NCBI GenBank assembly: GCA_017444015.1
Contig: JAFSXN010000065.1
Coordinates: 1-64,000 of the forward strand
Length of the DNA: 64,000 nt
Reading direction: 5' to 3'
Source of the DNA: Lachnospiraceae bacterium
GTDB taxonomy: Bacteria; Bacillota; Clostridia; Lachnospirales; Lachnospiraceae
Shown: in pieces, positions 44,655-54,107 of the stretch
How positions within the stretch are numbered: the stretch's first letter is position 1
Layout of the letters: each line of letters starts with the position of its first letter
Notes under the pieces: generated by a model
Databases searched by the model: none
Seen by the model: only the letters and a program-made list of their open reading frames with translations
Told to the model about the DNA's origin: nothing
Translations under genes and position numbers: made by a program

Positions 44655-46022
44655 TTGAAAAGCGGTTCAACGAAAAATGAACTGGATATGACACATGGGA
44701 GTCTGGCGGACAAGATGCTTCTGCTTGCTCTGCCGCTTATGGCGACGAGTATTTTGCAGCAGCTCTTCAACGCGGCGGATATCGCTGTCGTCGGGCGCTT
44801 CGCTGGCGCGCAGGCTATGGCGGCGGTCGGCAGCAACTCCTCCGTAATCAATCTGATCCTCGGACTGTTTATCGGGCTTTCGGTCGGCGCAAACGTCGTC
44901 ATTGCGAATCTGATCGGGGCTGGGCACAGAAACCGCATCAACGAAGCGATCCATACCGTGATCGCGGTCTCCTTTATCGCGGGTCTCATCGCCATGACCG
45001 TAGGGCTTTTCGCGGCAAAGCCCATTCTTACGATGATGGGCGCTCCGACGGAGGTAATGAACAGCGCGATACTGTATCTCAGGATCTACTGCCTGGCAAT
45101 GCCCTTTATCCTGCTCTATAACTTTGCCTCCGCCATTTTACGGAGCAAGGGCGACAGCAGACGACCTCTGATCGCGCTCGCGTTATCGGGGATCATCAAT
45201 ATCCTGCTGAACCTGCTCCTCGTCATCGTATTTCATCTGCACGTTATCGGCGTTGCGACAGCTACCGTCGTTTCAAATATCATCGGCTCCTGCCTTGTTC
45301 TCTGGTTTCTGATGACGGAGGAGGAGACCTTCCGGTTTTCCTTCCAGAAGCTGCGGATCCGGAAGGAATATCTCTTCAGCATGATCCGGATCGGCCTGCC
45401 TGCCGGCTTACAGGGCATGGTCTTTTCGCTTTCCAATGTCGTGATCCAGACCACCGTCAACAGCTTCGGAGCCAACGCCATCGCCGGCTCGACCGCGGGC
45501 CAGAATATGGAATTTATCAGCTATTGCGTGATCAATTCCTTCGGTCAGACGACCGTTACCTTTACCAGTCAGAACTACGGCTACGGCGATATCGAGCGGA
45601 CCAAAAAGGTTTTCCGGCTCTCTCTTCTGATCGGGCTCGGACTCGACGCCATTGTTGTTCTGCTGTTTATGCTCTTCCGGGTACCGATCCTGCATATCTT
45701 TACGACGGATGAAGATGTCATGGTATTCGCTCTGATCCGCGCCACCAGAGTATGCAGCGTCCATTTTCTGATCGGCACCTACGAGATCAGCGGCGGCGCC
45801 CTGCGGGGCATGAACCACTCTCTGCTTCCCGCCCTGATATCGATCTTCGGTACCTGTGCTTTCCGTCTGTTCTGGGTCTTTGCCGTCGTTTCCAGACACC
45901 ATACCTTTGAGACCCTGATGCTCGTTTATCCGGTTTCGTGGATATTGACCGGGATCGCGATGATGACGGCGTATCTTACGATCCGAAAAAAGGCCTTTGC
46001 AGCGCTTGAAAAAAGAGGCTGA
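44655..46022 (+). CDS. MATE family efflux transporter
   Basis: 455 residues, twelve membrane segments. The start MTHGSLADKMLLLALPLMA and FNAADIAVVGRFAG are typical of MATE proteins, which export drugs or metabolites in exchange for Na+ or H+. The TTG at 44655 has an AGGGGA site; ATG at 44688 is an alternative. Plus-strand gene convergent with the AAA-ATPase-like gene. Confidence 0.93.
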   Translation: MKSGSTKNELDMTHGSLADKMLLLALPLMATSILQQLFNAADIAVVGRFAGAQAMAAVGSNSSVINLILGLFIGLSVGANVVIANLIGAGHRNRINEAIHTVIAVSFIAGLIAMTVGLFAAKPILTMMGAPTEVMNSAILYLRIYCLAMPFILLYNFASAILRSKGDSRRPLIALALSGIINILLNLLLVIVFHLHVIGVATATVVSNIIGSCLVLWFLMTEEETFRFSFQKLRIRKEYLFSMIRIGLPAGLQGMVFSLSNVVIQTTVNSFGANAIAGSTAGQNMEFISYCVINSFGQTTVTFTSQNYGYGDIERTKKVFRLSLLIGLGLDAIVVLLFMLFRVPILHIFTTDEDVMVFALIRATRVCSVHFLIGTYEISGGALRGMNHSLLPALISIFGTCAFRLFWVFAVVSRHHTFETLMLVYPVSWILTGIAMMTAYLTIRKKAFAALEKRG

Positions 46023-46045
46023 TGAATCATCTGCTTTTCTTCCTG

Positions 46046-47767
46046 TCAGGTCTTGTCCTCCGGATATCCTTCCAGATAGTGTACCCGGCAATCCTTACGG
46101 AAAAAGGAGATCCCATAGCGGCCTATAGTGCCATAACCCTCATCCATCAGGGCCTCCGTATAATGCAGGTCCGTAATCTGCTTTAAGGCTTCGTCGGCAG
46201 CGATATCCATATCCTCCGCCGTCACAGTTCTCTGCCCATTTTTTGGTTTTACTGCCTTTATTTCGATCACAAAAGCCCGGTCAAATACGCTCACCGGCAA
46301 TACCAGAAGATCGCTCCTCCCATCTCCGGCTTCCCGGTTGGAACGCACGGCAAAATCCTGTGCCCCAACAAAGAGACCGGACATAAAGCCGTTGTAGAAA
46401 GCCTCTTTGTTGTCGAAATAGCTTATAGAGAGCTTGAGCAGCTTATTGATCTCTGTTTCAAAGCCCTTCGCGTCCCCGGAAAGCATGGCCGTAAACAGGG
46501 CGCTGCGGTCACTTTTCTTTACGATTTCATTATCAAACCAGTTAATGATCTTCTGACTGTAGATGTATTCGACCTCTGCATTTGGTATCGTAAGCGTAGC
46601 GTAACTTGTTTTCTTTACTTCCTCATAGCGCTCGCCTATCGACTTTAAATACCCGGTGAAGTACATAAAGTTCCAAAGATTATCCTGATCTTTATAGATT
46701 TCTCCGTAAGTGATATCCTCATGAATGGGCTTCTCGATGCTGCCGCCTGCAATCAGCCGCTCGATTTCTCCTTTGGTAACACCGTCCGCGCGTTCCACCA
46801 GATCCTTTACGATGGAATTCGAACTTGTATTGGCCCAGTAGGATTCCGGAAACCGGTCGTGATTGTTCTTATGCTGGCGTACATATTCAATAGTACTCCA
46901 GGGATTATAGACATTCTTGCCTCCGAAGATATAGCCGTTATACCAGTCCCTGACCTCCTCATATTTATCCGCTAACCCGTAGTATTCTAACATCGCGTAT
47001 ACTTCTTCATCGGTAAAGCCGAAATACTCTCCGTAGTCGGATGAGCGGATGGAGTTGATCGAGAGATTGTTCAGACCCGTAAATATGGATTCCTTCGAGA
47101 TCCTTAAGCACCCCGTGATCACCGCAAATTCCAGACATTCATTGGTTTTAAGCGTATTTTCAAACAGGCTGCGGATAAAACTCACCATATGATCATAATA
47201 GCCATCGTAAAAGGAGCTCTCTAACGGCACATCATACTCGTCAATCAGAATAATGGTATTCTTTCCCGAAGCCTTCTTTAAACATTGACAAAGGAATTTT
47301 ATACTCTCCGCATATTCCTCCGGCTCAGCCATCCAACCCTTGAATCGTTCGAATTTCTCCGCCTCTTTTTCATCCAGCAAACCACTTTTAAGCACATCCG
47401 AATGCCGGTCAAACTCTCTGGCGATCTCGTTTCGTAACGCCGAAAAAGCCCGTTTCTCATCCCCGGTCTTCGCGCTTTTTAATGTTAAAAAGATCACCGG
47501 GTACTTTCCCATCATAGAGGTATATTTCTCCCCTGCCTCCAGGATCTTAAGTCCTTGAAACATCGCCGGATCGCGCCCCTCCTCAAAGAAGCAGCGCAGC
47601 ATATCCAGGGTCAGCGTCTTACCGAAGCGCCTGGGGCGGGTAAAAAGATTGACTTCACCATGGTTATCGATCAGCTCCTTTATTAACGGGGTCTTATCAA
47701 CATAGTAATAATCATTCTTTATCAGCTTTTCAAAAAATTCGATCCCTACGGGTAAAGGCTTAAACAT
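46046..47767 (-). CDS. AAA-ATPase-like / PD-(D/E)XK nuclease family protein (DUF1703 type)
   Basis: 573 residues, full length. N-terminal AAA-like domain: PVGIEFFEKLI start, YYVDKTPLIKELID, Walker A-like FTRPRRFGKTLTLDML and Walker B IILIDEYDVPLESSF. C-terminal PD-(D/E)XK nuclease: GRSDLLVLPVSVFDRAFVIEIKAVK. These proteins are frequent in multiple copies in Lachnospiraceae and Bacteroidetes and have no settled function; a mobile or defence role has been suggested. A shortened relative is at 61066-62106. Confidence 0.85.
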   Translation of the reverse strand: MFKPLPVGIEFFEKLIKNDYYYVDKTPLIKELIDNHGEVNLFTRPRRFGKTLTLDMLRCFFEEGRDPAMFQGLKILEAGEKYTSMMGKYPVIFLTLKSAKTGDEKRAFSALRNEIAREFDRHSDVLKSGLLDEKEAEKFERFKGWMAEPEEYAESIKFLCQCLKKASGKNTIILIDEYDVPLESSFYDGYYDHMVSFIRSLFENTLKTNECLEFAVITGCLRISKESIFTGLNNLSINSIRSSDYGEYFGFTDEEVYAMLEYYGLADKYEEVRDWYNGYIFGGKNVYNPWSTIEYVRQHKNNHDRFPESYWANTSSNSIVKDLVERADGVTKGEIERLIAGGSIEKPIHEDITYGEIYKDQDNLWNFMYFTGYLKSIGERYEEVKKTSYATLTIPNAEVEYIYSQKIINWFDNEIVKKSDRSALFTAMLSGDAKGFETEINKLLKLSISYFDNKEAFYNGFMSGLFVGAQDFAVRSNREAGDGRSDLLVLPVSVFDRAFVIEIKAVKPKNGQRTVTAEDMDIAADEALKQITDLHYTEALMDEGYGTIGRYGISFFRKDCRVHYLEGYPEDKT

Positions 47768-47831
47768 ACATACCTCCTAAAATAAAAGGCGTCCGACTTC
47801 CCGGCAAGCTTATTTCGCCTGTCAGCCATAC

Positions 47832-47869
47832 AAAAAACCGCAGCTGTCCGGTTCTCCCAGACAGCTACG
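47832..47869 (-). terminator. rho-independent terminator
   Basis: Minus-strand stem CGTAGCTGTC/GACAGCTGCG, 11-base loop, then GTTTTTTG. It closes transcripts from the remnant region before the AAA-ATPase-like gene. Confidence 0.85.
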
Positions 47870-47961
47870 ATTATACTATAAATAGCAAACCCCCGCAAGA
47901 AGCGCCAAAAGCTTGTTTCGGTCTGTGTCGGTCAGGATTTAGTGACCCGGAGGATCAGACT

Positions 47962-48261
47962 CTATCTCTGCAGGAACTCGCCCATACTCCCGGCCCGTAT
48001 GCTAAACTTTGCCGTCTTGCTGCCGACCGCCGTATCTCCCTTTCCGGTCACAAAGATAATCGCGCTTCCCTTCTCTACGTTGTTCAGATATGTCACCGTA
48101 TAGGCTCTCGGAGGTTTTCTTCGACCGCCCCAACTTGATGTCGATTTTTTCGATTTCAGGTTCTTCAATTCCCCGAATTCATCCTCACTGCCTGTACCTT
48201 CAGCCTGCGTACTTTCTTTCGCGCCAGCCATAGGTGAAGTTCCCGGACTGACCTTCGTCAT
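47962..48261 (-). pseudogene. fragment of a cell-surface protein with Ig-like repeat
   Basis: The last 50 residues (YTVTYLNNVEKGSAIIFVTG, ending KTAKFSIRA) match the end of the Ig-like repeats of large surface proteins, where the pattern YTVTYKNN...GxG is common. No signal peptide, and the upstream part has no similarity. It is a broken 3' end of a larger gene. Confidence 0.5.
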
Positions 48262-48790
48262 GGAGCCAGTAGTCAGTGGAATGCTGATCTGGAAATATTC
48301 CTTTGTCTTTCCGCCGCCATTCCGTCACTTCAATGCCATTGGCACTCTTATCAATACCCTTCGTGTCATCCTGCGCGCCACTACATCTCATTCCTTCGCC
48401 GCAATGTCGGTGGCGCAAAAAATCACTCTCCATTAATCTCCCAATGACCACTCCTGCCTCCTCCAGTGAAGTATATATACTTCAGGCATATCATTCAGCA
48501 GCCTTTGGATCGTCCTTGCGCTCATATCAAGCGATTCAGCCATCTGTTTTCTTGTGATTCTCGAATTCTGCCTTATTAGTGCTTTCAGATGTTCTTTCTG
48601 ATCATCCAAAGGGTTCAGAGTGCCACTCAGAGTGCCATTGTCACTCTGAACGTTTCTCTGAGTGTTACCCTTGGTCCGGCTGTCTCCCCATCCCTCGCCG
48701 CAATGCCGATAAAACCGGACGGTAAATCCATATTCATCCCCGTAAAACTTATGCGATTTTGCCCCTTACGCTCTGTTTTATGTTCAACCC
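48200..48790 (-). pseudogene. remnant of an ATP-binding/HTH protein C-terminus
   Basis: One frame reads YGDEYGFTVRFYRHCGEGWG, then LIRQNSRITRKQMAESLDMSARTIQRLLNDM, a winged-helix tail typical of AlbA/AAA-4-type ATP-binding proteins, and then stops. Shortly downstream a second frame (48200-48451) contains another RHCGEG segment. Frameshifts and stops break the region and the N-terminal part is missing. Confidence 0.55.
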
Positions 48791-48858
48791 GAGGTCATAA
48801 CTCTTCCCTGCGCAAACGCCTATACATTATTTGCCCTTTTTTGAAGTTACTTGCGTTA

Positions 48859-49060
48859 TTAGTCCCTTTTTGCAATAATGAATTCTGAAAAATCATCTTC
48901 GCGCCGTAGCGTGTTGTGATTCAGGTTCCGGCGCTCGTTTTTGTCGAGAGGGATATGGTATAAGATTGTTTCTATATCGACAAAACAGAACTCATTAAGG
49001 AATAGTGGAATAACCGGGATGTCGTTACCCTCATTACCCGCCCCCGGCGCTTTGGAAAAA
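48859..49060 (-). pseudogene. unassigned protein fragment
   Basis: A minus-strand frame contains PGAGNEGNDIPVIPLFLNEF and FVDIETILYHIPLDKNERR, protein-like in composition but without a usable start, and it joins the remnants at 48200-48790. I do not recognise the family. Confidence 0.3.
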
Positions 49061-49066
49061 CGCAGT

Positions 49067-49112
49067 AAAAAAGAGCCGTCCAATCGCATAGTTGCGATAA
49101 GAACGACTCTTA
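49067..49112 (-). terminator. terminator after tRNA-Leu
   Basis: Minus-strand AGAGTCGTTC paired with GGACGGCTCT, with a nested ATCGCAAC...GCGAT stem-loop, then six T. Confidence 0.85.
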
Positions 49113-49120
49113 TTTGATCC

Positions 49121-49203
49121 TGCCGGCTGCGGGACTTGAACCCGCACGTAGTCACCTACAACAGATTTTGAGTCTGCCTCGTCTGCCATTCCGACAAGCC
49201 GGC
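49121..49203 (-). tRNA. tRNA-Leu (CAA)
   Basis: 83-base cloverleaf on the minus strand. Acceptor GCCGGCT pairs with AGCCGGC, the anticodon loop is CTCAAAA (anticodon CAA), there is a long variable arm (GTAGGTGACTAC, typical of class II leucine tRNA), and GGTTCAAGTCC is the T-loop. CCA is not encoded. Confidence 0.95.
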
Positions 49204-49335
49204 CTAGAAAGCCTGGCAACATATCCTTCTGCTTCAGCTCTCCCACAGTTACTAATATTGTACTGTTCAGGACTTTTTGGTTTCCGAACAGTCACCTAAT
49301 AGTAACATATTCAAATTTTTATTTCAACCTTGATT

Positions 49336-49438
49336 TATACTGGTTAACGTTTTTCATTGCCGATCAATCGGACTCGCAAACGCAATTCCAGTACATTCGC
49401 TTTATCATAAGCGGCAACTAATTGCGTTCGCGAGTATA
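49336..49438 (+). mobile_element. 103-bp miniature inverted-repeat element, copy 4
   Basis: Identical to copy 1 over its full length. Lies between lysA and tRNA-Leu, with flanking TTTATACT and AGTATAAA. Confidence 0.9.
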
Positions 49439-49549
49439 AACCGAATTCAGCTGAATGGTTTACATAATTGATTTACATAAACGTAAACATCAGTTTGTTT
49501 CAATAAATGAGTTTACATAATATATCAACATAACGAACTCTCAGCCGGA

Positions 49550-50827
49550 TTATTTCGCCAGCCCGGCATACTCCGGGAAGCAATCGAAGGTCGAGAAATA
49601 GTCCTTTGGTGTCTCCGCCCTCCGGATCAGTTCAAAGGATCCGTCCTCCTTTAAAAGAATCTCCGCGCATTTTAGCTTCCCGTTGTAATTGTAGCCCATA
49701 GAATAGCCATGCGCGCCGGCATCATGGATAAACAGCAGATCTCCCTTTTCGATCTTCGGCAGCATCCGGTCCACGGCAAACTTATCATTGTTTTCACATA
49801 ACGACCCTGTAACATCATATTTATAATCACAGGGCTCGTCTTCCTTCCCAAGCACCGTGATGTGATGATACGCCCCGTACATTGCCGGCCGCATCAGATG
49901 GACCGCACAGGCGTCACAGCCGATATATTCCTTATAGATATGCTTTTCATGGATCGCTCTGGTCACTAACGCTCCGTAAGGTCCCGTTACAAATCGTCCC
50001 ATCTCGGTATAGATCGCCACATCCCCCATACCTGCCGGTTCTAATATCTCCTTATATTTCTTTTCAACACCTCTCCCGATGGCAAGGATATCATTCGGCT
50101 CCTGCTCCGGCCGGTAAGGGATCCCGACACCACCGGACAGATTGATAAAAGAAATATGTACGTTAAGTGACTCACTTAACTCCCTTGCCAGCCCAAATAA
50201 AATCCCCGCCAGCTCCGGATAGTAGTCATTTGTTACCGTATTACTGGCCAAAAACGCATGGATCCCAAAATGCTTAACCCCCTTGTCCTTTAAGCGACGA
50301 AAGGCCTCCCTGATCTGCTCCTTTGTCATTCCGTACTTGGAATCTCCTGGATTATCCATAATCCCGTTGCTCATCTCAAACAACCCGCCCGGATTAAAAC
50401 GACAGCTCATAGTCTCCGGAAGCTCTCTCCCGCCGAGGATCCCCTCCAGAAAATCAATATGCGTAATATCGTCCAGATTGATCGTACCATTCAGACGATA
50501 CGCGTACTCATATTCCTCCGCCGGGGTGTCATTTGAGGAAAACATGATCCGCTCGCCCGAAAAGCCCAGCTGCTCTGCTAACATCAGCTCCGTATAGGAA
50601 GAGCAGTCCAGGCCGCAGCCGTTTTCCTTCATGATCTTCAGTAAAAACGGATTCGGATTCGCCTTGACCGCAAAATACTCCCGAAATCCCCGATTCCAGG
50701 CAAACGCCTCGTTGATCGCCGAAAGATTCTGACGGATCCCCTTTTCGTCATAAAGCAGATAGGGTGTCGGGAAAACAGAGGCGATCTCCTCCGCCTTTTC
50801 TTTTGTTACATACGCTGTTTTTTTCAT
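49550..50827 (-). CDS. lysA: diaminopimelate decarboxylase
   Basis: 425 residues from ATG 50827 (GAGGAG site). Alanine-racemase-like fold: PLP lysine in YFAVKANPNP, glycine loop NLSGGVGIPYRPE, IYTEMGRFVTGPYGALV, and DACAVHLMRPAMYGAYHHI, then DVTGSLCENNDKFA. It makes lysine from meso-diaminopimelate. The catalytic blocks are of the broader decarboxylase family, so a related ornithine or carboxynorspermidine activity cannot be excluded. Follows the TPR/MORN gene by a small overlap region. Confidence 0.88.
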   Translation of the reverse strand: MKKTAYVTKEKAEEIASVFPTPYLLYDEKGIRQNLSAINEAFAWNRGFREYFAVKANPNPFLLKIMKENGCGLDCSSYTELMLAEQLGFSGERIMFSSNDTPAEEYEYAYRLNGTINLDDITHIDFLEGILGGRELPETMSCRFNPGGLFEMSNGIMDNPGDSKYGMTKEQIREAFRRLKDKGVKHFGIHAFLASNTVTNDYYPELAGILFGLARELSESLNVHISFINLSGGVGIPYRPEQEPNDILAIGRGVEKKYKEILEPAGMGDVAIYTEMGRFVTGPYGALVTRAIHEKHIYKEYIGCDACAVHLMRPAMYGAYHHITVLGKEDEPCDYKYDVTGSLCENNDKFAVDRMLPKIEKGDLLFIHDAGAHGYSMGYNYNGKLKCAEILLKEDGSFELIRRAETPKDYFSTFDCFPEYAGLAK

Positions 50828-50843
50828 AATACTGTTACTCCTC

Positions 50844-52013
50844 TTAATCCACAAACCCCTCCACTCCTCTCTTCGACCCGTCCGAGGTCAGATTGGAGCT
50901 CTCATCGGAGGACTTCGCGATAATATATTGCCCTTTAACGCCCGAATCCTCGTTGCTTGCTTTTTCCGCAACTCCATTCGAGGCCGTATAGGTATATTTC
51001 ACAGAACCACCGGCCTTTAAGGTGCCTGTCAGGGTCATGGTCCCGCTTTCCAGACCGTCCTTATAGCTGCCGCTTATGACCTGTTTCGTCATTCCGCCGG
51101 AGGAAACCCTGTCGGCATAATAATTCGCGGTCACGGTGCCGCTGCCGTTAGGCTTGTCATCCTCCCAGCTCCCCTCATAAATCGAGGAGCCAAGAGCGGA
51201 GCTTTCAGAATAGACCGCCCGGATCCAGGTCCCTTTCCCGCTCCGAAGATCGTTCGAAAACTCACCGTAATAATAGTAGCCGTCCATATAGGCAGCAACT
51301 CCCTTACCGCTCCGTTTTCCGTTCTCGTCACGCTCCCCGTAATAATAGGAGGTACTGCTGCTTACGATCTCGTCCGTCAGCTCTTCGAATTCCTCGCCCC
51401 GGACCATTTCCTTCACGTCGTCGATCTTTCCCGTTTCAAAGCATTCGTAGAGCTTCTGAAGCAGATCATTATGCGCCGCCTCGATCGCCGCCTTCTCCGC
51501 CTCTTCAGCAAGCCTTTCTTCCTCCTCTGCCTGAAGCCTTGCCCGCTCGATCAGGATATTGTCGACGATCGTCTGCATATTGGGATCCCCGGTTGCCTCG
51601 TATCCGCGGTTTAATATCTCAAGCACAGCGTCCTCGTCATTCCTGCCATCGTAAATATTATAAATGCCCCAGAAAGCACTCTTCAGATCATTTTGATAGA
51701 CAATGGCGTTTTCAAAGGCTTCGATCGCCTCATCACTATCCCCCAGATCACTTCCGATCTGAAGATATGCGTGTGCGATGCTTTCCTTGAGCCGGTCATT
51801 CTCCGGCTCGAACTCAAGCGCCTCATCATATCGCTCGATCGCCTCTGTATAGTCGCCTGAAGCAAGCGCCTCATTCCCCTTTTCAACAATAGTCCCGATC
51901 TGATTTGCTTCCGAATTATAAACCGAGCTGTAATAAACGACAAACCAGACACCGATCACGATCACGACCCCGCAGATCGCCTCGATCACCGTCAAAATCG
52001 TATTGTTCCTCAT
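50844..52013 (-). CDS. membrane-anchored TPR and MORN-repeat protein
   Basis: 389 residues from ATG 52013 (GGGGAG site). One N-terminal membrane segment (about 8-30), a TPR region (GDYTEAIERYDEALEFEPEN and DEAIEAFENAIVYQ), a coiled coil (RLQAEEEERLAEEAEKAAIEA) and a C-terminal part with MORN-like repeats (GKRSGKGVAAYMDG, YYYGEFSNDLRSGKG, YEGSWEDDKPNGSG). MORN repeats often attach to membranes or scaffold complexes. Function unknown. Confidence 0.8.
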   Translation of the reverse strand: MRNNTILTVIEAICGVVIVIGVWFVVYYSSVYNSEANQIGTIVEKGNEALASGDYTEAIERYDEALEFEPENDRLKESIAHAYLQIGSDLGDSDEAIEAFENAIVYQNDLKSAFWGIYNIYDGRNDEDAVLEILNRGYEATGDPNMQTIVDNILIERARLQAEEEERLAEEAEKAAIEAAHNDLLQKLYECFETGKIDDVKEMVRGEEFEELTDEIVSSSTSYYYGERDENGKRSGKGVAAYMDGYYYYGEFSNDLRSGKGTWIRAVYSESSALGSSIYEGSWEDDKPNGSGTVTANYYADRVSSGGMTKQVISGSYKDGLESGTMTLTGTLKAGGSVKYTYTASNGVAEKASNEDSGVKGQYIIAKSSDESSNLTSDGSKRGVEGFVD

Positions 52014-52051
52014 TATACTCTCCCCAAAGCTCGTTTCGGTTCCAAAACCTC

Positions 52052-52726
52052 TTACAGATTTTCGATCTGCCAGTCGATGGGCTCCAGCCCGTTCTTTTTC
52101 AGAAAATCGTTCGTCTGACTGAAATGCCTGCACCCGAAGAATCCACGATAAGCCGATAAGGGACTGGGATGCGGAGCCTTTAATACCAGCTGCTTCGGAT
52201 TGTCAAGGCTTGCCCCCTTCGTCTGCGCAGGCCTCCCCCAAAGCAGATAAACGATAGGCCGGTCCTCATTGTTCAGAATCCGGACCACTGCGTCCGTAAA
52301 CTCCTCCCACCCCAGATTCTGATGGGAGTTTGCCGCGTGCGCCCGGACCGTCAGCACCGTATTTAAGAGCAGAACCCCCTGTCTTGCCCATTTTTCCAGA
52401 TAGCCATTGTTCGGGATATAGCACCCGAGATCATCCTGCAGCTCTTTATAGATATTTTCAAGTGACGGCGGAATCTCTGTGGGGGGCTTTACCGAAAAGC
52501 AGAGCCCGTGCGCCTGTCCCGGTTCGTGATAGGGATCCTGCCCGATAATCACAACCTTTACCGAATGCAGCGGCGTAAAGGAAAACGCATTGAACAGATC
52601 CGCTGAGGGCGGGTAAATCGTTCTGGTCTGATATTCCCGTTTTATGGTCTCATAGAGCTTTCGATAATAGGGCTTTTTAAATTCCTCCGAAAGAGACTCC
52701 TTCCAATCGTTACTGATTGCTGCCAT
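52052..52726 (-). CDS. ung: uracil-DNA glycosylase
   Basis: 224 residues. Water-activating loop [18 protein letters not shown], and the leucine loop [13 protein letters not shown]. It excises uracil from DNA. Overlaps hisF by 17 bases. Confidence 0.97.
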   Translation of the reverse strand: MAAISNDWKESLSEEFKKPYYRKLYETIKREYQTRTIYPPSADLFNAFSFTPLHSVKVVIIGQDPYHEPGQAHGLCFSVKPPTEIPPSLENIYKELQDDLGCYIPNNGYLEKWARQGVLLLNTVLTVRAHAANSHQNLGWEEFTDAVVRILNNEDRPIVYLLWGRPAQTKGASLDNPKQLVLKAPHPSPLSAYRGFFGCRHFSQTNDFLKKNGLEPIDWQIENL

Positions 52727-53495
52727 GCTCTGTTCTCCTTACGGGAATTCCCTTTTCGTAAAGCGCCTGCTTCAGATCTCCGATCGCAAGCTCCTTGAAA
52801 TGAAACAGCGAAGCCGCAAGAGCCGCGTCCGCCTTTCCCTCCGTAAACGCCTCGTAAAAATGCTCGATCGTTCCCGCGCCTCCGGAGGCAATCACAGGAA
52901 TATCCACATTCTCCGAAATGATCCTCGTCAGCCTGAGATCATATCCCGCCTTGGTTCCGTCGCAGTCCATACTTGTTAAAAGGATCTCACCGGCTCCCGC
53001 TTTATACGCCTCAATCGCCCACTCCACGGCATCGAGGCCGGTATCGAGCCGCCCGCCGTTTTTGTATACATTCCATCGGTCTTTAGCGCCCTCTACTCTC
53101 CTTGCGTCGATAGCGACTACGACACACTGACTGCCGAATTTCATCGCGGCTTCCGAGATCAGCTCCGGGTGTCCGATAGCTGCGGAATTGACGGAAACCT
53201 TGTCCGCGCCTTCCCGAAGGAGCTTCTTGAAATCCTCCACCGTACGGATCCCGCCGCCTACCGTAAAGGGGATAAAAACCTGCTCGGCTACCCGACGCAC
53301 CATATCCACTACTGTATCCCGTTCATCCGAGGAAGCTGTGATGTCCAGAAATACAAGCTCATCCGCCCCTTCTCTGTCATAGGCGGCGGCGATCTCCACC
53401 GGATCACCGGCATCCCGCAGATTGACAAAATTCACACCCTTAACGACCCGTCCGGCGTTCACATCCAGGCAGGGGATAATTCGTTTCGTATACAT
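52710..53495 (-). CDS. hisF: imidazole glycerol phosphate synthase subunit HisF
   Basis: 261 residues. TIM barrel with [20 protein letters not shown] start, [12 protein letters not shown] and [13 protein letters not shown] phosphate-binding loops. The cyclase half of IGP synthase; it uses ammonia from HisH, encoded directly upstream. The other his genes are not in this window. Confidence 0.97.
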   Translation of the reverse strand: MYTKRIIPCLDVNAGRVVKGVNFVNLRDAGDPVEIAAAYDREGADELVFLDITASSDERDTVVDMVRRVAEQVFIPFTVGGGIRTVEDFKKLLREGADKVSVNSAAIGHPELISEAAMKFGSQCVVVAIDARRVEGAKDRWNVYKNGGRLDTGLDAVEWAIEAYKAGAGEILLTSMDCDGTKAGYDLRLTRIISENVDIPVIASGGAGTIEHFYEAFTEGKADAALAASLFHFKELAIGDLKQALYEKGIPVRRTEHGSNQ

Positions 53496-53501
53496 CTCAA
53501 A

Positions 53502-54107
53502 TCAAAGCTCCAGAAAATTCTTAAGGATCCTAAGACCCACCGCGCCGCTTTTTTCAGGATGAAACTGGCAGGCAAACACATTTTCCTGCTCCACCGACGC
53601 GTCGATCTCTGTATTATAGTCTGTGACTGCCTTGACAATCGTCTTGTCGTCAGCGTCCAGATAGTAGCTGTGTACAAAATACACAAAGGCGTTTTCGTCG
53701 ATCCCCCGAAACAGCCGCCCGTTATTTCGTAAGGTCAGAGAGTTCCATCCCATGTGCGGGATCTTCCGGTATTCTCCTGCCGGGATCCTCCGGATATGTC
53801 CCTTTAATATCCCAATTCCTTCGACACCCGCCGATTCCTCGCTGTCCTCAAACAACAGCTGCAAACCGAGGCAGATCCCAAGGAACGGGATCTTCTCCTT
53901 TACAGCCTTCTTTATGACGGAGACTAACTCCTGATCCCGCAGGCGTTTCATCGCGTCTCCGAAAGCACCGACTCCGGGCAGGATGATCTTGTCGCAGTTT
54001 AAGATCGTCTCCGCGTCTTTTGTCAGGATCTGCCGGTAGCCCAGCTTCTCGACCGCTTTCTCTACGCTTTTAATATTTCCGGCATCATAATCAATCAAAG
54101 CTATCAT
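53502..54107 (-). CDS. hisH: imidazole glycerol phosphate synthase glutaminase subunit HisH
   Basis: 201 residues. Glutaminase nucleophile in [10 protein letters not shown], and QFHPEKSG for His/Glu of the triad. Its start overlaps the end of the repeat-rich gene upstream by four bases (ATGA), so translation is coupled to it. Confidence 0.97.
   Translation of the reverse strand: MIALIDYDAGNIKSVEKAVEKLGYRQILTKDAETILNCDKIILPGVGAFGDAMKRLRDQELVSVIKKAVKEKIPFLGICLGLQLLFEDSEESAGVEGIGILKGHIRRIPAGEYRKIPHMGWNSLTLRNNGRLFRGIDENAFVYFVHSYYLDADDKTIVKAVTDYNTEIDASVEQENVFACQFHPEKSGAVGLRILKNFLEL

Larger units (their letters stand above)
47768..49120. other. degraded region with gene remnants and a terminator
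   Basis: About 1.35 kb without an intact gene. It contains a terminator (47832-47869), an Ig-like surface-protein fragment (47962-48261), HTH/ATP-binding protein fragments (about 48200-48790) and an unassigned fragment (48859-49060). Confidence 0.6.

Noticed and set aside
45408..46091. Minus-strand open frame of 227 codons opposite the MATE gene
   Set aside because: Antisense shadow with low-complexity composition; the plus-strand transporter is unmistakable.
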